Source: Planctomycetota bacterium (GTDB lineage Bacteria; Planctomycetota; Phycisphaerae; Sedimentisphaerales; Anaerohalosphaeraceae). Taken from it: a DNA stretch of 14,790 nt. Where the stretch lies: the NCBI GenBank assembly GCA_003644175.1, contig QNBS01000017.1, positions 1 through 14,790 on the forward strand, in the 5' to 3' direction. The notes beneath the pieces were generated by a model, which worked only from the letters and a program-made list of their open reading frames with translations, searched no databases and was not told where the DNA came from. Below are positions 1 to 7,507 of the stretch, in pieces. Within the stretch, counting starts at the first letter, position 1. Each line of letters opens with the position of its first letter. A program made the position numbers and the translations under genes.

Positions 1-67
1 ACAGAGGTTCGGTCGGGATGACAGAGGTTCGGTCGGGATGACAGAGGTTCGGTCGGGATGACAGAGG
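1..67. repeat. 20-bp tandem direct repeat (3 full copies plus a partial)
   Basis: Three perfect copies of the 20-base unit ACAGAGGTTCGGTCGGGATG lie head to tail at 1-20, 21-40 and 41-60, followed by a 7-base partial copy at 61-67. The array is cut by the window edge, so its true copy number is unknown. There are no spacers between units, so this is a simple tandem (VNTR-type) array and not CRISPR. It starts about 18 bp beyond the stop codon of the last polyamine gene. No hairpin terminator is visible between that stop codon and the array. Confidence 0.9.
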
Positions 68-84
68 GGGTGGACGGACGGTGG

Positions 85-1101
85 TTATTGGAAGATTTTG
101 GTCCATCTGCGGGGGGTTCTGTTTTGCCAGTTTCTTTTGTGGTAGACGCAGCTGACTATTAGCGGCAGGACCCCGGCGGCTTCTGCGAATACCATTTGCT
201 CGTGGTTTGTTTCTACTTTTCCCCATGAGGCCGCTTCCCTGAGTGTTGAGCCGGAGCAGCCTCCGTCGCGTGGGTCGGCTACGGTGATCTGGATGGCGTA
301 GCGGTGCATCCTGACGGGTTTTCCGAGCAGTTCGGCGCAGACGACGGTGTCCTGTGCGAAATTTTTCGGCACGCCGCCTCCGATCATGAAGAGGCCGGAG
401 ATGTCGGAGCGCATCTTGATCTCTGTGAGTTCCCTGAAATCCTTGACCGAATCGATGGCCACGTGATTGTCGGGCCTTTCGACCTGGTGGGCGACCAGTC
501 CGAAACCGGCCGAGGAATCCGAGAATGCCGGGCAGAAAATCGGGACATCCTGTTCGTAGGCCGTCTCGATGAGTGAGTCATGCTTGACCGCATGATCGAC
601 GAGATAGCGTCCCATTTGGCGGATGAACTCTCTGGAAGAATATGGGCGCGCCGCGAGTGCGTCTGCAATCTTTTTGACCGTGTTGTCGCATACCTGCAAC
701 TGCTCCTCGTCGATGTAGGTGTCGTAAATGCGGTCGATATAGAGTCGCCTAAGCTGCGTGTCGTCTGCGGCGGCCGAGCCCTTGTAGTGGGCAAAGCCCA
801 GCGCCTCGAAGAAGTCCATATCGACAATCGTCGCACCGGTGGCGACGACGGCGTCGACCATGTTGTGCCTGACCATATCGACGTAGATCTTCATGCAGCC
901 TGCGGCGCTGGTGCTGCCTGCAATGCAGAGAATGATCGTGCAGTCCGGATCGGCGATCATCATGTTGAGAATGTCGGCGGCGGCGGCGGTATCGCGAGCG
1001 GTAAAAGACATGTCCCGCATCGCCTCGATGATCGGCGTCGAGTCGAACGACTTGATATCGATATGTTTGACCGGTTGGCGGAGAAAATCTTTCTTTTCCA
1101 T
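85..1101 (-). CDS. speY: Deoxyhypusine synthase-like protein, probable homospermidine synthase (SpeY type)
   Basis: This 338-residue protein belongs to the deoxyhypusine synthase (DHS) family, cytosolic NAD-dependent aminobutyl transferases. The visible landmarks are an N-terminal VKHIDI segment, GSTSAAG near residue 65, GGGVPKN at 241-247 and EAASWGK at 289-295. The Lys of SWGK matches the catalytic Lys329 of human DHS, and Glu289 and Trp293 match its Glu323 and Trp327. The position of human His288 is Asn247, and the position of Asp316 appears to be Cys282, so the substrate pocket differs. Bacterial members of this branch generally act on free polyamines and make homospermidine; no eIF5A gene is visible here. 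I chose the ATG at 1101 because GAGGG lies 6 bases upstream; a TTG two codons earlier overlaps the speB stop. It is the last gene of the trxA-pdaD-speB operon, which supplies putrescine. The family call is secure; the exact product is inferred. Confidence 0.85.
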   Translation of the reverse strand: MEKKDFLRQPVKHIDIKSFDSTPIIEAMRDMSFTARDTAAAADILNMMIADPDCTIILCIAGSTSAAGCMKIYVDMVRHNMVDAVVATGATIVDMDFFEALGFAHYKGSAAADDTQLRRLYIDRIYDTYIDEEQLQVCDNTVKKIADALAARPYSSREFIRQMGRYLVDHAVKHDSLIETAYEQDVPIFCPAFSDSSAGFGLVAHQVERPDNHVAIDSVKDFRELTEIKMRSDISGLFMIGGGVPKNFAQDTVVCAELLGKPVRMHRYAIQITVADPRDGGCSGSTLREAASWGKVETNHEQMVFAEAAGVLPLIVSCVYHKRNWQNRTPRRWTKIFQ

Positions 1102-1103
1102 TT

Positions 1104-1958
1104 TCAACCCTCAAAAACGCAGCTCAATAACTTGTAGATCAGCTTGGCGGCCAGGAAATCCGGCGCTCTGTTCTGCTCGTTAGGGCACAGTTCGACGACG
1201 TCAAAGCCAACCACCTTCCGTTGGGCGGCGACGGCCTTTAGCAGGGCGTTAACATCGTACCAGCCCAATCCGCCCGGTTCGGGCGTGCCCGTCGACGGCA
1301 TGATCGCCGGGTCGAAGACGTCGAGGTCTATGGTGATATAGACTTTCTCGGACAAGGCCGCCACGACGCGGTCGATCCATGTGCGGTTGTCGTATATGTC
1401 CCGTGCGAAGAAGATACGGTCCGGCTCGCTAATGCTGTGTTCGGCGGCGTCCATGCTTCGGATGCCGACCTGGACAATCGGGCATTGCTCCCGGGCTCTG
1501 GCCATTACGCAGGCGTGGTTGAATTTCGAGCCTTGGTACTCGTCGCGCAGGTCGGTGTGGGCGTCTAATTGCAAGACGGTGAGACGCTCGTGGGATTTTG
1601 CATGTGCCCGGATCGAACCGATACTGACGGAGTGTTCGCCGCCGATGAGAACCGGGAATTTGCCCTTTTGGCGCCATGCCGAAACCGCTTTCTCGACGGC
1701 GACGGACATTTCCTCGGGACTGTCAAAACCCTCGGCGGGCTTGTCTGTGTAGATGCCGCGGAGGAAGACCTGCGAATCGGTGTCGATGTCATACAGTTCC
1801 ATGTGGGCCGAGGCGTCGATGATTGCGGCGGGGCCCTTATCGGCGCCTTTGCCCCAGGTGCTTGTGCCGTCGTAGGGGGCGGGGATGACGGCGATTTGTG
1901 AATCTTCGAGCCGACAGTTCACGGCGGGCGGGTCGGCAAAATTGGCTCTCGGTTTCAT
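1104..1958 (-). CDS. speB: Agmatinase (ureohydrolase family)
   Basis: This 284-residue ureohydrolase probably hydrolyses agmatine to putrescine and urea with a binuclear manganese centre in the cytosol. Metal-ligand motifs of the arginase/agmatinase family are all present: GGEHS (His109), DAHTD (Asp132, His134, Asp136) and TIDLDVFDPA (Asp211, Asp213). The substrate-loop motif GTPEPGGL is at 224-231. Length is normal for bacterial agmatinases. It starts 12 bp after the pdaD stop and its TGA overlaps the region just before the next gene, which fits translational coupling. No strong Shine-Dalgarno sequence is visible before the ATG. Agmatinase is preferred over arginase or formiminoglutamase because the upstream neighbour makes agmatine. 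An alternative role, hydrolysing an agmatine-modified protein as proposed in some archaea, cannot be excluded given the DHS homologue next door. Confidence 0.9.
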   Translation of the reverse strand: MKPRANFADPPAVNCRLEDSQIAVIPAPYDGTSTWGKGADKGPAAIIDASAHMELYDIDTDSQVFLRGIYTDKPAEGFDSPEEMSVAVEKAVSAWRQKGKFPVLIGGEHSVSIGSIRAHAKSHERLTVLQLDAHTDLRDEYQGSKFNHACVMARAREQCPIVQVGIRSMDAAEHSISEPDRIFFARDIYDNRTWIDRVVAALSEKVYITIDLDVFDPAIMPSTGTPEPGGLGWYDVNALLKAVAAQRKVVGFDVVELCPNEQNRAPDFLAAKLIYKLLSCVFEG

Positions 1959-1970
1959 AGGCCAGACGTT

Positions 1971-2522
1971 TTAATCATCAAACAAAAACATTGCAACGGC
2001 CACGGTGGTCGTCCAGAGGTTTTGTTGCCCCTTGGCGGTCTGGGTGATATTGGTCGTCTTGATGAAAAGACCGCTGGATCTGTAGGCCTGCTCCTTCTCC
2101 GACCAGGCCTTATCCGGGTCCACTTCCATACCTAAGGTTGTGCCCAGCATCTCGGCGGCAAGGTCTTCTGCCATGTCTTCTGCCTGCCGGCGGTTCATGC
2201 CGTGGCCGTGCACTTCGCTGAGGTAGCCCCACTTTTCACAGTTTTTGGGGATTGCGATCCCGACCGAGGAGGCGACGAGGCGCCCGTGTTCATTGGTGTC
2301 GGCTCGCGCCATCACGCAGAATCCTATCTGGCCCGGGGACAGTCTGCCGATGCCGGCTTTTCTGCTGATGATTTTGCACTTGGGCGGGAGGATTGACGAG
2401 ACCTGGACCAGGTTCAAGTGGGCGACCTCGGCCTGCCTTAACGCCTCCTCAAAAGACTTTAGCCGGTACTTGTGCCGCCCGACACCTTTGGTCAGAAAAA
2501 CACTTGTTGGTACGTGATTCAA
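1971..2522 (-). CDS. pdaD: Pyruvoyl-dependent arginine decarboxylase
   Basis: This 183-residue proenzyme is of the pyruvoyl-dependent arginine decarboxylase family (arginine to agmatine plus CO2). Family hallmarks are the N-terminal TKGVGRHKYRLKSFEEAL segment and the self-cleavage site VSSILPP at 41-47. By family precedent the chain is cut between Ser42 and Ser43, and Ser43 becomes the pyruvoyl group, giving a small beta and a larger alpha subunit. The region LSPGQIGFCVMARADTNEHG and the C-terminal TTVAVAMFLFDD also fit. The start is a TTG; AGGGA lies 8 bases upstream at the end of trxA, and no in-frame ATG would keep the conserved N-terminus. It begins 5 bp after the trxA stop and ends 12 bp before speB, so it provides the agmatine that SpeB uses. 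Confidence 0.92.
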   Translation of the reverse strand: MNHVPTSVFLTKGVGRHKYRLKSFEEALRQAEVAHLNLVQVSSILPPKCKIISRKAGIGRLSPGQIGFCVMARADTNEHGRLVASSVGIAIPKNCEKWGYLSEVHGHGMNRRQAEDMAEDLAAEMLGTTLGMEVDPDKAWSEKEQAYRSSGLFIKTTNITQTAKGQQNLWTTTVAVAMFLFDD

Positions 2523-2527
2523 CTATG

Positions 2528-2863
2528 TCATCCCTGCTCAACAAGACCGGCGAGTTCTGCAACAATATCCTTCTTGGTCGTCATGCCGGTCCATTTCTTT
2601 GCGATCTGTCCCTTGTTGAAAATAATCAGCGTCGGGATCGCGTTGATGCCGTACTCCACGGCCGCCTCGCGATGGTCGTCGGTGTTGACTTTGCAGATCT
2701 TGGCTTTGCCTGCGTGTTCGTTTGCGATTTCCTCGATTATCGGGGCGATCATCTTACAGGGCCCGCACCACGGGGCCCAGAAGTCAACAAGTACGGGAAC
2801 GTCGGAATTATTTATCGTCGCATCGAAATCTGCGTCTGTCAGTTCTATCACATTGCCCGCCAT
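2528..2863 (-). CDS. trxA: Thioredoxin
   Basis: This 111-residue protein is a complete single-domain thioredoxin, a cytosolic dithiol-disulfide reductant. The redox motif WCGPC is at 32-36, the conserved buried-acid and strand segment VLVDFWA precedes it, and the cis-proline motif AIPT has Pro77. Length matches classic thioredoxins and there is no signal peptide or membrane segment. AAAGGG lies 7 bases before the ATG. It is the first gene of the polyamine operon and lies about 57 bases downstream of the predicted transcription start. The link to polyamine synthesis may be only co-transcription. Confidence 0.95.
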   Translation of the reverse strand: MAGNVIELTDADFDATINNSDVPVLVDFWAPWCGPCKMIAPIIEEIANEHAGKAKICKVNTDDHREAAVEYGINAIPTLIIFNKGQIAKKWTGMTTKKDIVAELAGLVEQG

Positions 2864-2926
2864 GACAATACCCTTTCAAAAGGTTTCTTTATGGCCGAAA
2901 AGCCCTCTTTGGCTTCCAGCCCCGTG

Positions 2927-2955
2927 ATTTTACAGACAGACTGTTATCGTGTCAA
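2927..2955 (-). promoter_or_regulatory. Sigma-70-type promoter of the trxA-pdaD-speB-speY operon
   Basis: On the minus strand a perfect TTGACA (-35, 2950-2955) is followed by exactly 17 bases and TAAAAT (-10, 2927-2932; five of six consensus bases). Transcription would start near 2920, giving a leader of about 57 bases that contains a small hairpin (GGCT-GGA-AGCC, 2911-2921). It points at trxA, with nothing else in between. Confidence 0.75.
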
Positions 2956-3033
2956 ACACAAATTGATACCAATGGCATTATTCCTGTCGCGTTGTGAGTT
3001 GTGAGGTTTATAAGTTATTGTAAAAGAAGGTTT

Positions 3034-3207
3034 TATGCCCTTTGGGGCAGTAAATCCCCGCGAGTGTGGTTTTAAGTTACTATTTGGAAAGGTTGCCGGT
3101 GGGCTAATCCCGGCGTACCGGAACACCCTGCTGGGTACTTACCCGCGTACAAAGGGGCATTGGCAATCGCCAGCAGCATAGTTGCGCATTACAGCATGCG
3201 GTTTTTT
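3034..3207 (+). ncRNA. Hairpin-rich element, possible structured leader or small RNA (unidentified)
   Basis: Several perfect inverted repeats are packed together: TGCCC-TTTG-GGGCA (3036-3049), GCCGG...CCGGC (3095-3099 with 3110-3114), an alternative CCGGT...ACCGG (3096-3100 with 3117-3121), and GGGT-ACTT-ACCC (3133-3144). ATGCCC-TTT at 3035-3043 can also pair with AAAGGGGCAT at 3151-3160, enclosing the whole block with one bulge. At the 3' end CGCAT-6 nt-ATGCG (3185-3200) is followed by GTTTTTT, a weak terminator-like hairpin. I do not recognise any known riboswitch. It could equally be a palindromic repeat family acting at DNA level, and the strand is a guess. Confidence 0.35.
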
Positions 3208-3364
3208 CACAATCCGTATGATTTACTGACAATCCTTTAAACCTAATCGGCTAATTGTGACGATGCTATAGAGGTTTTTGTAGCAATTCACTCATTAACC
3301 GACGCAAACTGCTCGCTATTTGTAGTAAAACACTCGCTTGCTATCTTAAAAAGAAAGGTTTGAA

Positions 3365-6325
3365 ATGTCCTCAGACAACAATAGTTTCGTGAAAGTGGCG
3401 TTTTCAGTACTGGTAATTGCATTTACAATTATCTTGTCGGCGGAACTCATGGCTGTTGAGTTTGATTCCGAAGATCCGGAAGATCCTGGAGATATACCTT
3501 ACGCATGGATAAAGATTGGAACAATGGCAAGCGGCAAGCTCGATTATGATGGTAAGGTTGCAGACACCGACACATTTATTGACAGCGGCTCAACCATATT
3601 CGTCGGCGGCGCCGATGCAGATGTAACACTGAACGGAAATGGTATCGTCAAAGCCTATGCGAAAAAATATTACCATGACCAGGCCGCTCCTATGGAAGAT
3701 TTTGGTTTGGCTGACAGTGGCGGTTCGCTTGGTATGGCATCACAAACCTACAAACCATTTACAATAACATCCGACACTCTTGCTGACGGCTCGACAATTG
3801 ACCTTTCCACAAATGTTGTTTATGACGGTCTGATAGTCCTCCATGAAAAAAAAGCCGGTGAGTATTCCTCCGGTCAGATCGATTTTTTGTTCGAGATCGC
3901 AGATGACACAAGCGGCAGTGGCGCTATTACCGCTACCAACGGGGCTACAGTATCTTTCGAGGGTCAGTTGAGAATTCAGGATTCTTTTGACGGAACAACT
4001 CACACGTATACCAATGTTGCCGACATGGCTCCAGAAACTGTCGTCAATATTGATTTTCCGGATGAGGCGGCCGACAATTACTGGGATGGCGATGGGAGGG
4101 CTGATCTTACTATTGTGGAGATTGATCCTGCAGACCTGGATAACTTCACTGTTCTGCAGGGAAGTCTCGATGTGCTTCCGGCAGCTATCAAAACCTCAAT
4201 TACTGATAATAACTATAACGCAGCGGGCAATAAAATCTACTATATAATCTTTGACAAAACAATTACTTACCAAGGCGAAGTGGGAAAGAAATACTATGTG
4301 TATATGGATGCTCACGCCGCCGCACAGACCTCCCTTGGTGATGACGGCGCATGGGCCGGCAACGAAACACTGGTTGTATGCGATTTTTCGAATACCGTGG
4401 GGTACGACATATCAATGAGCGGCGCCAGCGGGCAGACGACTTCAACGATTTCAGATGACGAAGCTTTTGGAAACAACGGTGTTGGAACGATAGAACTTTC
4501 TGGAGGTGCTTTACGATGGAACGATGGCGTTTCATTGGCATATGATTTTGCACTTGGAGCAGGCACGACTTCGGTCATGGATACGCAGTCCAACTCAGGT
4601 ACTATTGCAGGCGATATCAGCGGAACAGGCGGTCTTACGAAAGAAGGCGCCGGCACTTTAACCCTCCCTGCGGGCAATACATATACCTATACAGGCGCCA
4701 CAATCGTTTCGGAAGGCGGTCTTGTTGTTAACGATTCATTTGACAGCGCGGTTACCGTCAACGACGGAGCATGGCTCGGCGGATCAGGCGGGTTCAATGC
4801 AGCAGTAACAAATAACGGCACATTAAAGCCGGGTAATTCGATAGGTCCCCTGGTATTGTCAGGAAACTACGTTCAGGGAAGCGGTGGGCAACTGGAAATA
4901 GAAGTTGCCGACGCAGATAACAACTCCGATACACTCGTCGTTGGCGGAGATGTTACCCTCGACGGAACTTTGTATGTCACACAGACAGAAAAGATTACAG
5001 AGACAAGAGAGTACGCTGATATTGTTTCGGCGACAGGCACACTATCCGGAACATTTGCCACCGTAACCGGAAGCACCGAACTGTTTTATGATTACACAGC
5101 TGTTGTTGACGGCAAAACTATCGACCTTACAGTAGATAAAACGGCATCGTTCAGCGATTTCGCCGGCGGCGCCACCAGGGGCGTAGCTTCTATGCTTGAA
5201 CGTACATATGACGCCGAATCTGCAACAGGACAGCTGGCTACTGTAATAGATTCAATAGTCTCCCTGTCATCGGCAAGTGCGGTCCAACAGGCCTACTCTG
5301 AACTTACACCTGGTAATATTACAAACATCACATCAACTACAGCCCTCAACTCCAGCGGCCTGTTCTCCGGTGCGATCCAGAAACATATAAGCAAGGCGCG
5401 ACTCGGTAATAACATAACAGTTGCCGGATTGAATAAGCCGGAAAGATTGCTCGCCTCGAATTCAAAGGACGCAAAGACTTACATCCGGCATAGAGATTAT
5501 GATGTTCCTGCCCAGGGTTTTGTAAAAACTTACGCAAGCAAAGGCGACAGAGAAAGCGACGGCAGCCAGGCCGGATACGATTTCGAGATATACGGTACGG
5601 CACTTGGAATCGATAAACTGATAGACGAGAACCTGCTGGCCGGTATAGCTTTCGGATACTCAAACGGCAATGTGGGGTCCTCTGATAACCTCACTCAAAA
5701 CAGTATGGAAACTTTCAGCACTTCAATCTACGGCAGTTGGTTCGATCTTGATTCGTATGTAGACGTTGTCGTTGGGTACGGGCATAACTGGTATGATGTT
5801 TCCAGAAAGATAAGCATTGCCGGCCTGAGGGCGTCAAGTAATCCTGAAAGCGATGTCTGGTCCACATCGATAACGGCAGGAAAAGCGTTTTATCTGGACG
5901 ATACGACCGTGGAGCCTTTTGCCGGTTTTTCATATACCCTCCTCCAAAGCAGAGGCTATACCGAAAGTGGCGCCGGGAATATCAGTCTTTCTGTCGATAG
6001 AGACAATGTCGACAGCATAAACAGCATGCTTGGAATGAGAATAGCGAAATATTTTGTAGTAAATGAAAAACCCCTGGCAACCGAATTCACACTGGCGTGG
6101 AAGCATGACTACTCCGACAGGATACAGACAAGCTCGAGATTTGTTGGCAGCAATTCGGCCTTTAGCACACGAGGACTCGATCCCCTGCGGGATTCTATGA
6201 TAGCCGCTGTAAGCATCGAAGCCAATCTTACTGAAAACTCAAAACTTTTCGTCAAATATGATACCGAATTCAACGGGCAGTTCCAAAGTCATACAGGGCA
6301 AATAGGCGTCAAAGTAACATTCTGA
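3365..6325 (+). CDS. Autotransporter (type V secretion) with beta-solenoid passenger
   Basis: This 986-residue protein has the layout of a classical autotransporter. Residues 1-30 form a signal peptide (hydrophobic 11-26, cleavage probably after LMA). Residues 31 to about 370 are Gly/Asp/Thr-rich passenger without a recognised motif. At about 370-540 lie passenger-associated repeats: GGLTKEGAGTLTLPAGNTYT is near residue 420 and LKPGNSIGPLVLSGNY near 485. A linker with LTPGNITNIT precedes the barrel. The last ~275 residues (from about 712) show alternating beta-strand patterns (YGTALGIDKL, VEPFAGFSYTLL, EFTLAWKHDYSDR), and the chain ends in VKVTF, a terminal Phe as used by the BAM complex. AAGAAAGG lies 6 bases upstream of the ATG. 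The gene stands alone between divergent and convergent operons. It is visibly more AT-rich than its neighbours, so horizontal acquisition is possible. The passenger substrate or ligand is unknown. Confidence 0.88.
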   Translation: MSSDNNSFVKVAFSVLVIAFTIILSAELMAVEFDSEDPEDPGDIPYAWIKIGTMASGKLDYDGKVADTDTFIDSGSTIFVGGADADVTLNGNGIVKAYAKKYYHDQAAPMEDFGLADSGGSLGMASQTYKPFTITSDTLADGSTIDLSTNVVYDGLIVLHEKKAGEYSSGQIDFLFEIADDTSGSGAITATNGATVSFEGQLRIQDSFDGTTHTYTNVADMAPETVVNIDFPDEAADNYWDGDGRADLTIVEIDPADLDNFTVLQGSLDVLPAAIKTSITDNNYNAAGNKIYYIIFDKTITYQGEVGKKYYVYMDAHAAAQTSLGDDGAWAGNETLVVCDFSNTVGYDISMSGASGQTTSTISDDEAFGNNGVGTIELSGGALRWNDGVSLAYDFALGAGTTSVMDTQSNSGTIAGDISGTGGLTKEGAGTLTLPAGNTYTYTGATIVSEGGLVVNDSFDSAVTVNDGAWLGGSGGFNAAVTNNGTLKPGNSIGPLVLSGNYVQGSGGQLEIEVADADNNSDTLVVGGDVTLDGTLYVTQTEKITETREYADIVSATGTLSGTFATVTGSTELFYDYTAVVDGKTIDLTVDKTASFSDFAGGATRGVASMLERTYDAESATGQLATVIDSIVSLSSASAVQQAYSELTPGNITNITSTTALNSSGLFSGAIQKHISKARLGNNITVAGLNKPERLLASNSKDAKTYIRHRDYDVPAQGFVKTYASKGDRESDGSQAGYDFEIYGTALGIDKLIDENLLAGIAFGYSNGNVGSSDNLTQNSMETFSTSIYGSWFDLDSYVDVVVGYGHNWYDVSRKISIAGLRASSNPESDVWSTSITAGKAFYLDDTTVEPFAGFSYTLLQSRGYTESGAGNISLSVDRDNVDSINSMLGMRIAKYFVVNEKPLATEFTLAWKHDYSDRIQTSSRFVGSNSAFSTRGLDPLRDSMIAAVSIEANLTENSKLFVKYDTEFNGQFQSHTGQIGVKVTF

Positions 6326-6327
6326 CT

Positions 6328-7263
6328 TTAGAGCCCTTCGATATTTTTGCCAGAGACATCTTTGGCGGGGTCGGTGATTGGGGGTGTTTGTTTGTGGGGT
6401 ATTTCCTGAATTGCGATGGTCGGCGGCGGCGGGCTGTCGTCGGGCTGGGCGTCCGGGTCTGCTTGTGCGGCATTTTCTTCTTCGGCTATTGCCATGGCGT
6501 AGATTGCGTTCTGGACTGCCTGTTCGGCTGGCTCGTCTGTGAGCGGTCGGAGGTAGATCGGACCGAGCCGGTCGGGTTGTTCGGCCCAGATGAGCCGGTG
6601 GCGTATGGGTTCGGGCAGAGCGAGGAAGAGGCCGACTATGACGAGGCGATTTTCCCTTGCCTGGAATATCTGTTCGAGCGTCATCGGGCCTTCGGTCTGG
6701 AGGCGATGGAGTATCTCGATCTGGTAAAGGTCTATCGGCGTGTCGTCCTTGATGTGGTCGAAACTGTGCAGTCGGCCGGTGGCCTTCATCATTTCATCGA
6801 ACGCCTCGAGAAGGGTCCAGATGCTGACCTGCTCCATATCAAGCTCGGGCTCGGCATCGGCCTTTAGGCCTTCGATGATCGAGTCGGGACGCGTGAACCG
6901 CTGGGCGCGATCCTGGGCGGAGCCCTGGAGCAGATTGGCGGCGTCCTTGAACTTTTTGTACTCCAGGAGTTGACGGACCAGCTCGATGCGCGGGTCGCTG
7001 AGGTCTTCTGCGCCGTCTTCTTCGGCCTCGGGACGTGGAAGCAGCATCGCCGACTTGATTTCCATCAGGGTCGCGGCCATCACTATAAAATCGCCCGCCA
7101 GATCGATATCCAGCATCTTGAGAATCTCCACGTGCCGCAGATACGCCTGGGTGATGCGTGCGATGGGAATATCGTATATATCCACCTCGTCTTTGCGCAC
7201 CAGGTAGAGCAACAGGTCCAGCGGCCCGGCAAAAATGTCAAGATTTACCCGATATTCGCTCAT
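6328..7263 (-). CDS. scpA: Segregation and condensation protein A
   Basis: ScpA is the kleisin subunit that bridges the SMC ATPase heads with ScpB in the bacterial condensin and helps chromosome segregation. The N-terminal kleisin signature is clear (FAGPLDLLLYLVRKDEVDIY, then DIPIARITQAYLRHVE), followed by the helix with AATLMEIKSAMLLPRP. The C-terminal winged-helix region carries NRLVIVGLFLALPEPIR. At 311 residues it is longer than the usual ~250, because residues from about 245 on form an acidic and proline-rich tail (DSPPPPT) that looks disordered. The ATG overlaps the TGA of the DUF2007 gene by four bases (ATGA), a sign of coupled translation. Its stop is 2 bp from the stop of the convergent autotransporter, and no terminator separates them. 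No scpB is seen in the window. Confidence 0.95.
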   Translation of the reverse strand: MSEYRVNLDIFAGPLDLLLYLVRKDEVDIYDIPIARITQAYLRHVEILKMLDIDLAGDFIVMAATLMEIKSAMLLPRPEAEEDGAEDLSDPRIELVRQLLEYKKFKDAANLLQGSAQDRAQRFTRPDSIIEGLKADAEPELDMEQVSIWTLLEAFDEMMKATGRLHSFDHIKDDTPIDLYQIEILHRLQTEGPMTLEQIFQARENRLVIVGLFLALPEPIRHRLIWAEQPDRLGPIYLRPLTDEPAEQAVQNAIYAMAIAEEENAAQADPDAQPDDSPPPPTIAIQEIPHKQTPPITDPAKDVSGKNIEGL

Positions 7264-7505
7264 GCCTGTTCGTCGCTTTCCTGTTCCTTCTCCTGCTCGA
7301 TAGCCTCTATGATCTTTGCGGCCTTTTCGGCGTATTGTTCAAAGACCTGCAGTTCGATCCTGATCCGCTCGATAGTTGGCATGTTGGCAACCAGATCTTC
7401 GCCGACGACAACCGCCTCAACGCCTTGCTCTTCAAGGCGCACCTTGACTAATTCAGCTTCAAAACCGGTTTCAAATTCCCCTACCGTTACAAGTTTGTCT
7501 TCCAT
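7260..7505 (-). CDS. Small DUF2007-family protein (putative signal-transducing protein)
   Basis: This protein of about 81 residues has the DUF2007 pattern: F..G.EAELVKVRLEEQGVEAVV at the N-terminus, then a beta strand with IELQVFEQYAEKAAKII. The fold is a small ferredoxin-like alpha/beta domain related to PII-like proteins; its function is not established. The C-terminus is acidic (EQEKEQESDEQA). Two ATGs are available: the one at 7511 overlaps the trpS stop, but GAGAGG directly abuts it. The ATG at 7505 has GAGAGG at a 6-base spacing and is preferred. The gene is sandwiched with four-base overlaps between trpS and scpA. Confidence 0.75.
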   Translation of the reverse strand: MEDKLVTVGEFETGFEAELVKVRLEEQGVEAVVVGEDLVANMPTIERIRIELQVFEQYAEKAAKIIEAIEQEKEQESDEQA

Positions 7506-7507
7506 GG

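Larger units (their letters stand above)
2864..3364. other. Divergent intergenic region between trxA and the autotransporter
   Basis: No convincing gene lies in these 501 bases. The left third holds the trxA leader and promoter. The centre (3034-3207) is a hairpin-rich element described separately. From 3208 to 3364 the sequence is AT-rich. It contains a good -10-like TATGAT at 3217-3222 without a matching -35, and a CTAAT-CGG-CTAAT short direct repeat at 3243-3255. The Shine-Dalgarno of the autotransporter, AAGAAAGG, lies 6 bases before its ATG. I could not assign a confident plus-strand promoter. A minus-strand reading frame at 2944-3126 has no ribosome-binding site and overlaps the trxA promoter, so it is not annotated. 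Confidence 0.6.

Noticed and set aside
1..67. CRISPR array
   Set aside because: The 20-base units are contiguous with no spacers and no cas genes are nearby.
2393..3004. A 203-codon plus-strand frame across pdaD and trxA
   Set aside because: It is antisense to two genes with diagnostic motifs (VSSILPP and WCGPC) and shows no motif of its own.
2944..3126. A 60-codon minus-strand frame in the intergenic region
   Set aside because: It overlaps the strong trxA promoter and the hairpin cluster, has a GTG start without a Shine-Dalgarno sequence and a composition unlike a folded protein. It is more likely a translated repeat.
3034..3207. Known riboswitch (c-di-GMP-I or cobalamin)
   Set aside because: The conserved core sequences of these classes are missing on both strands, so only an unidentified structured element can be claimed.
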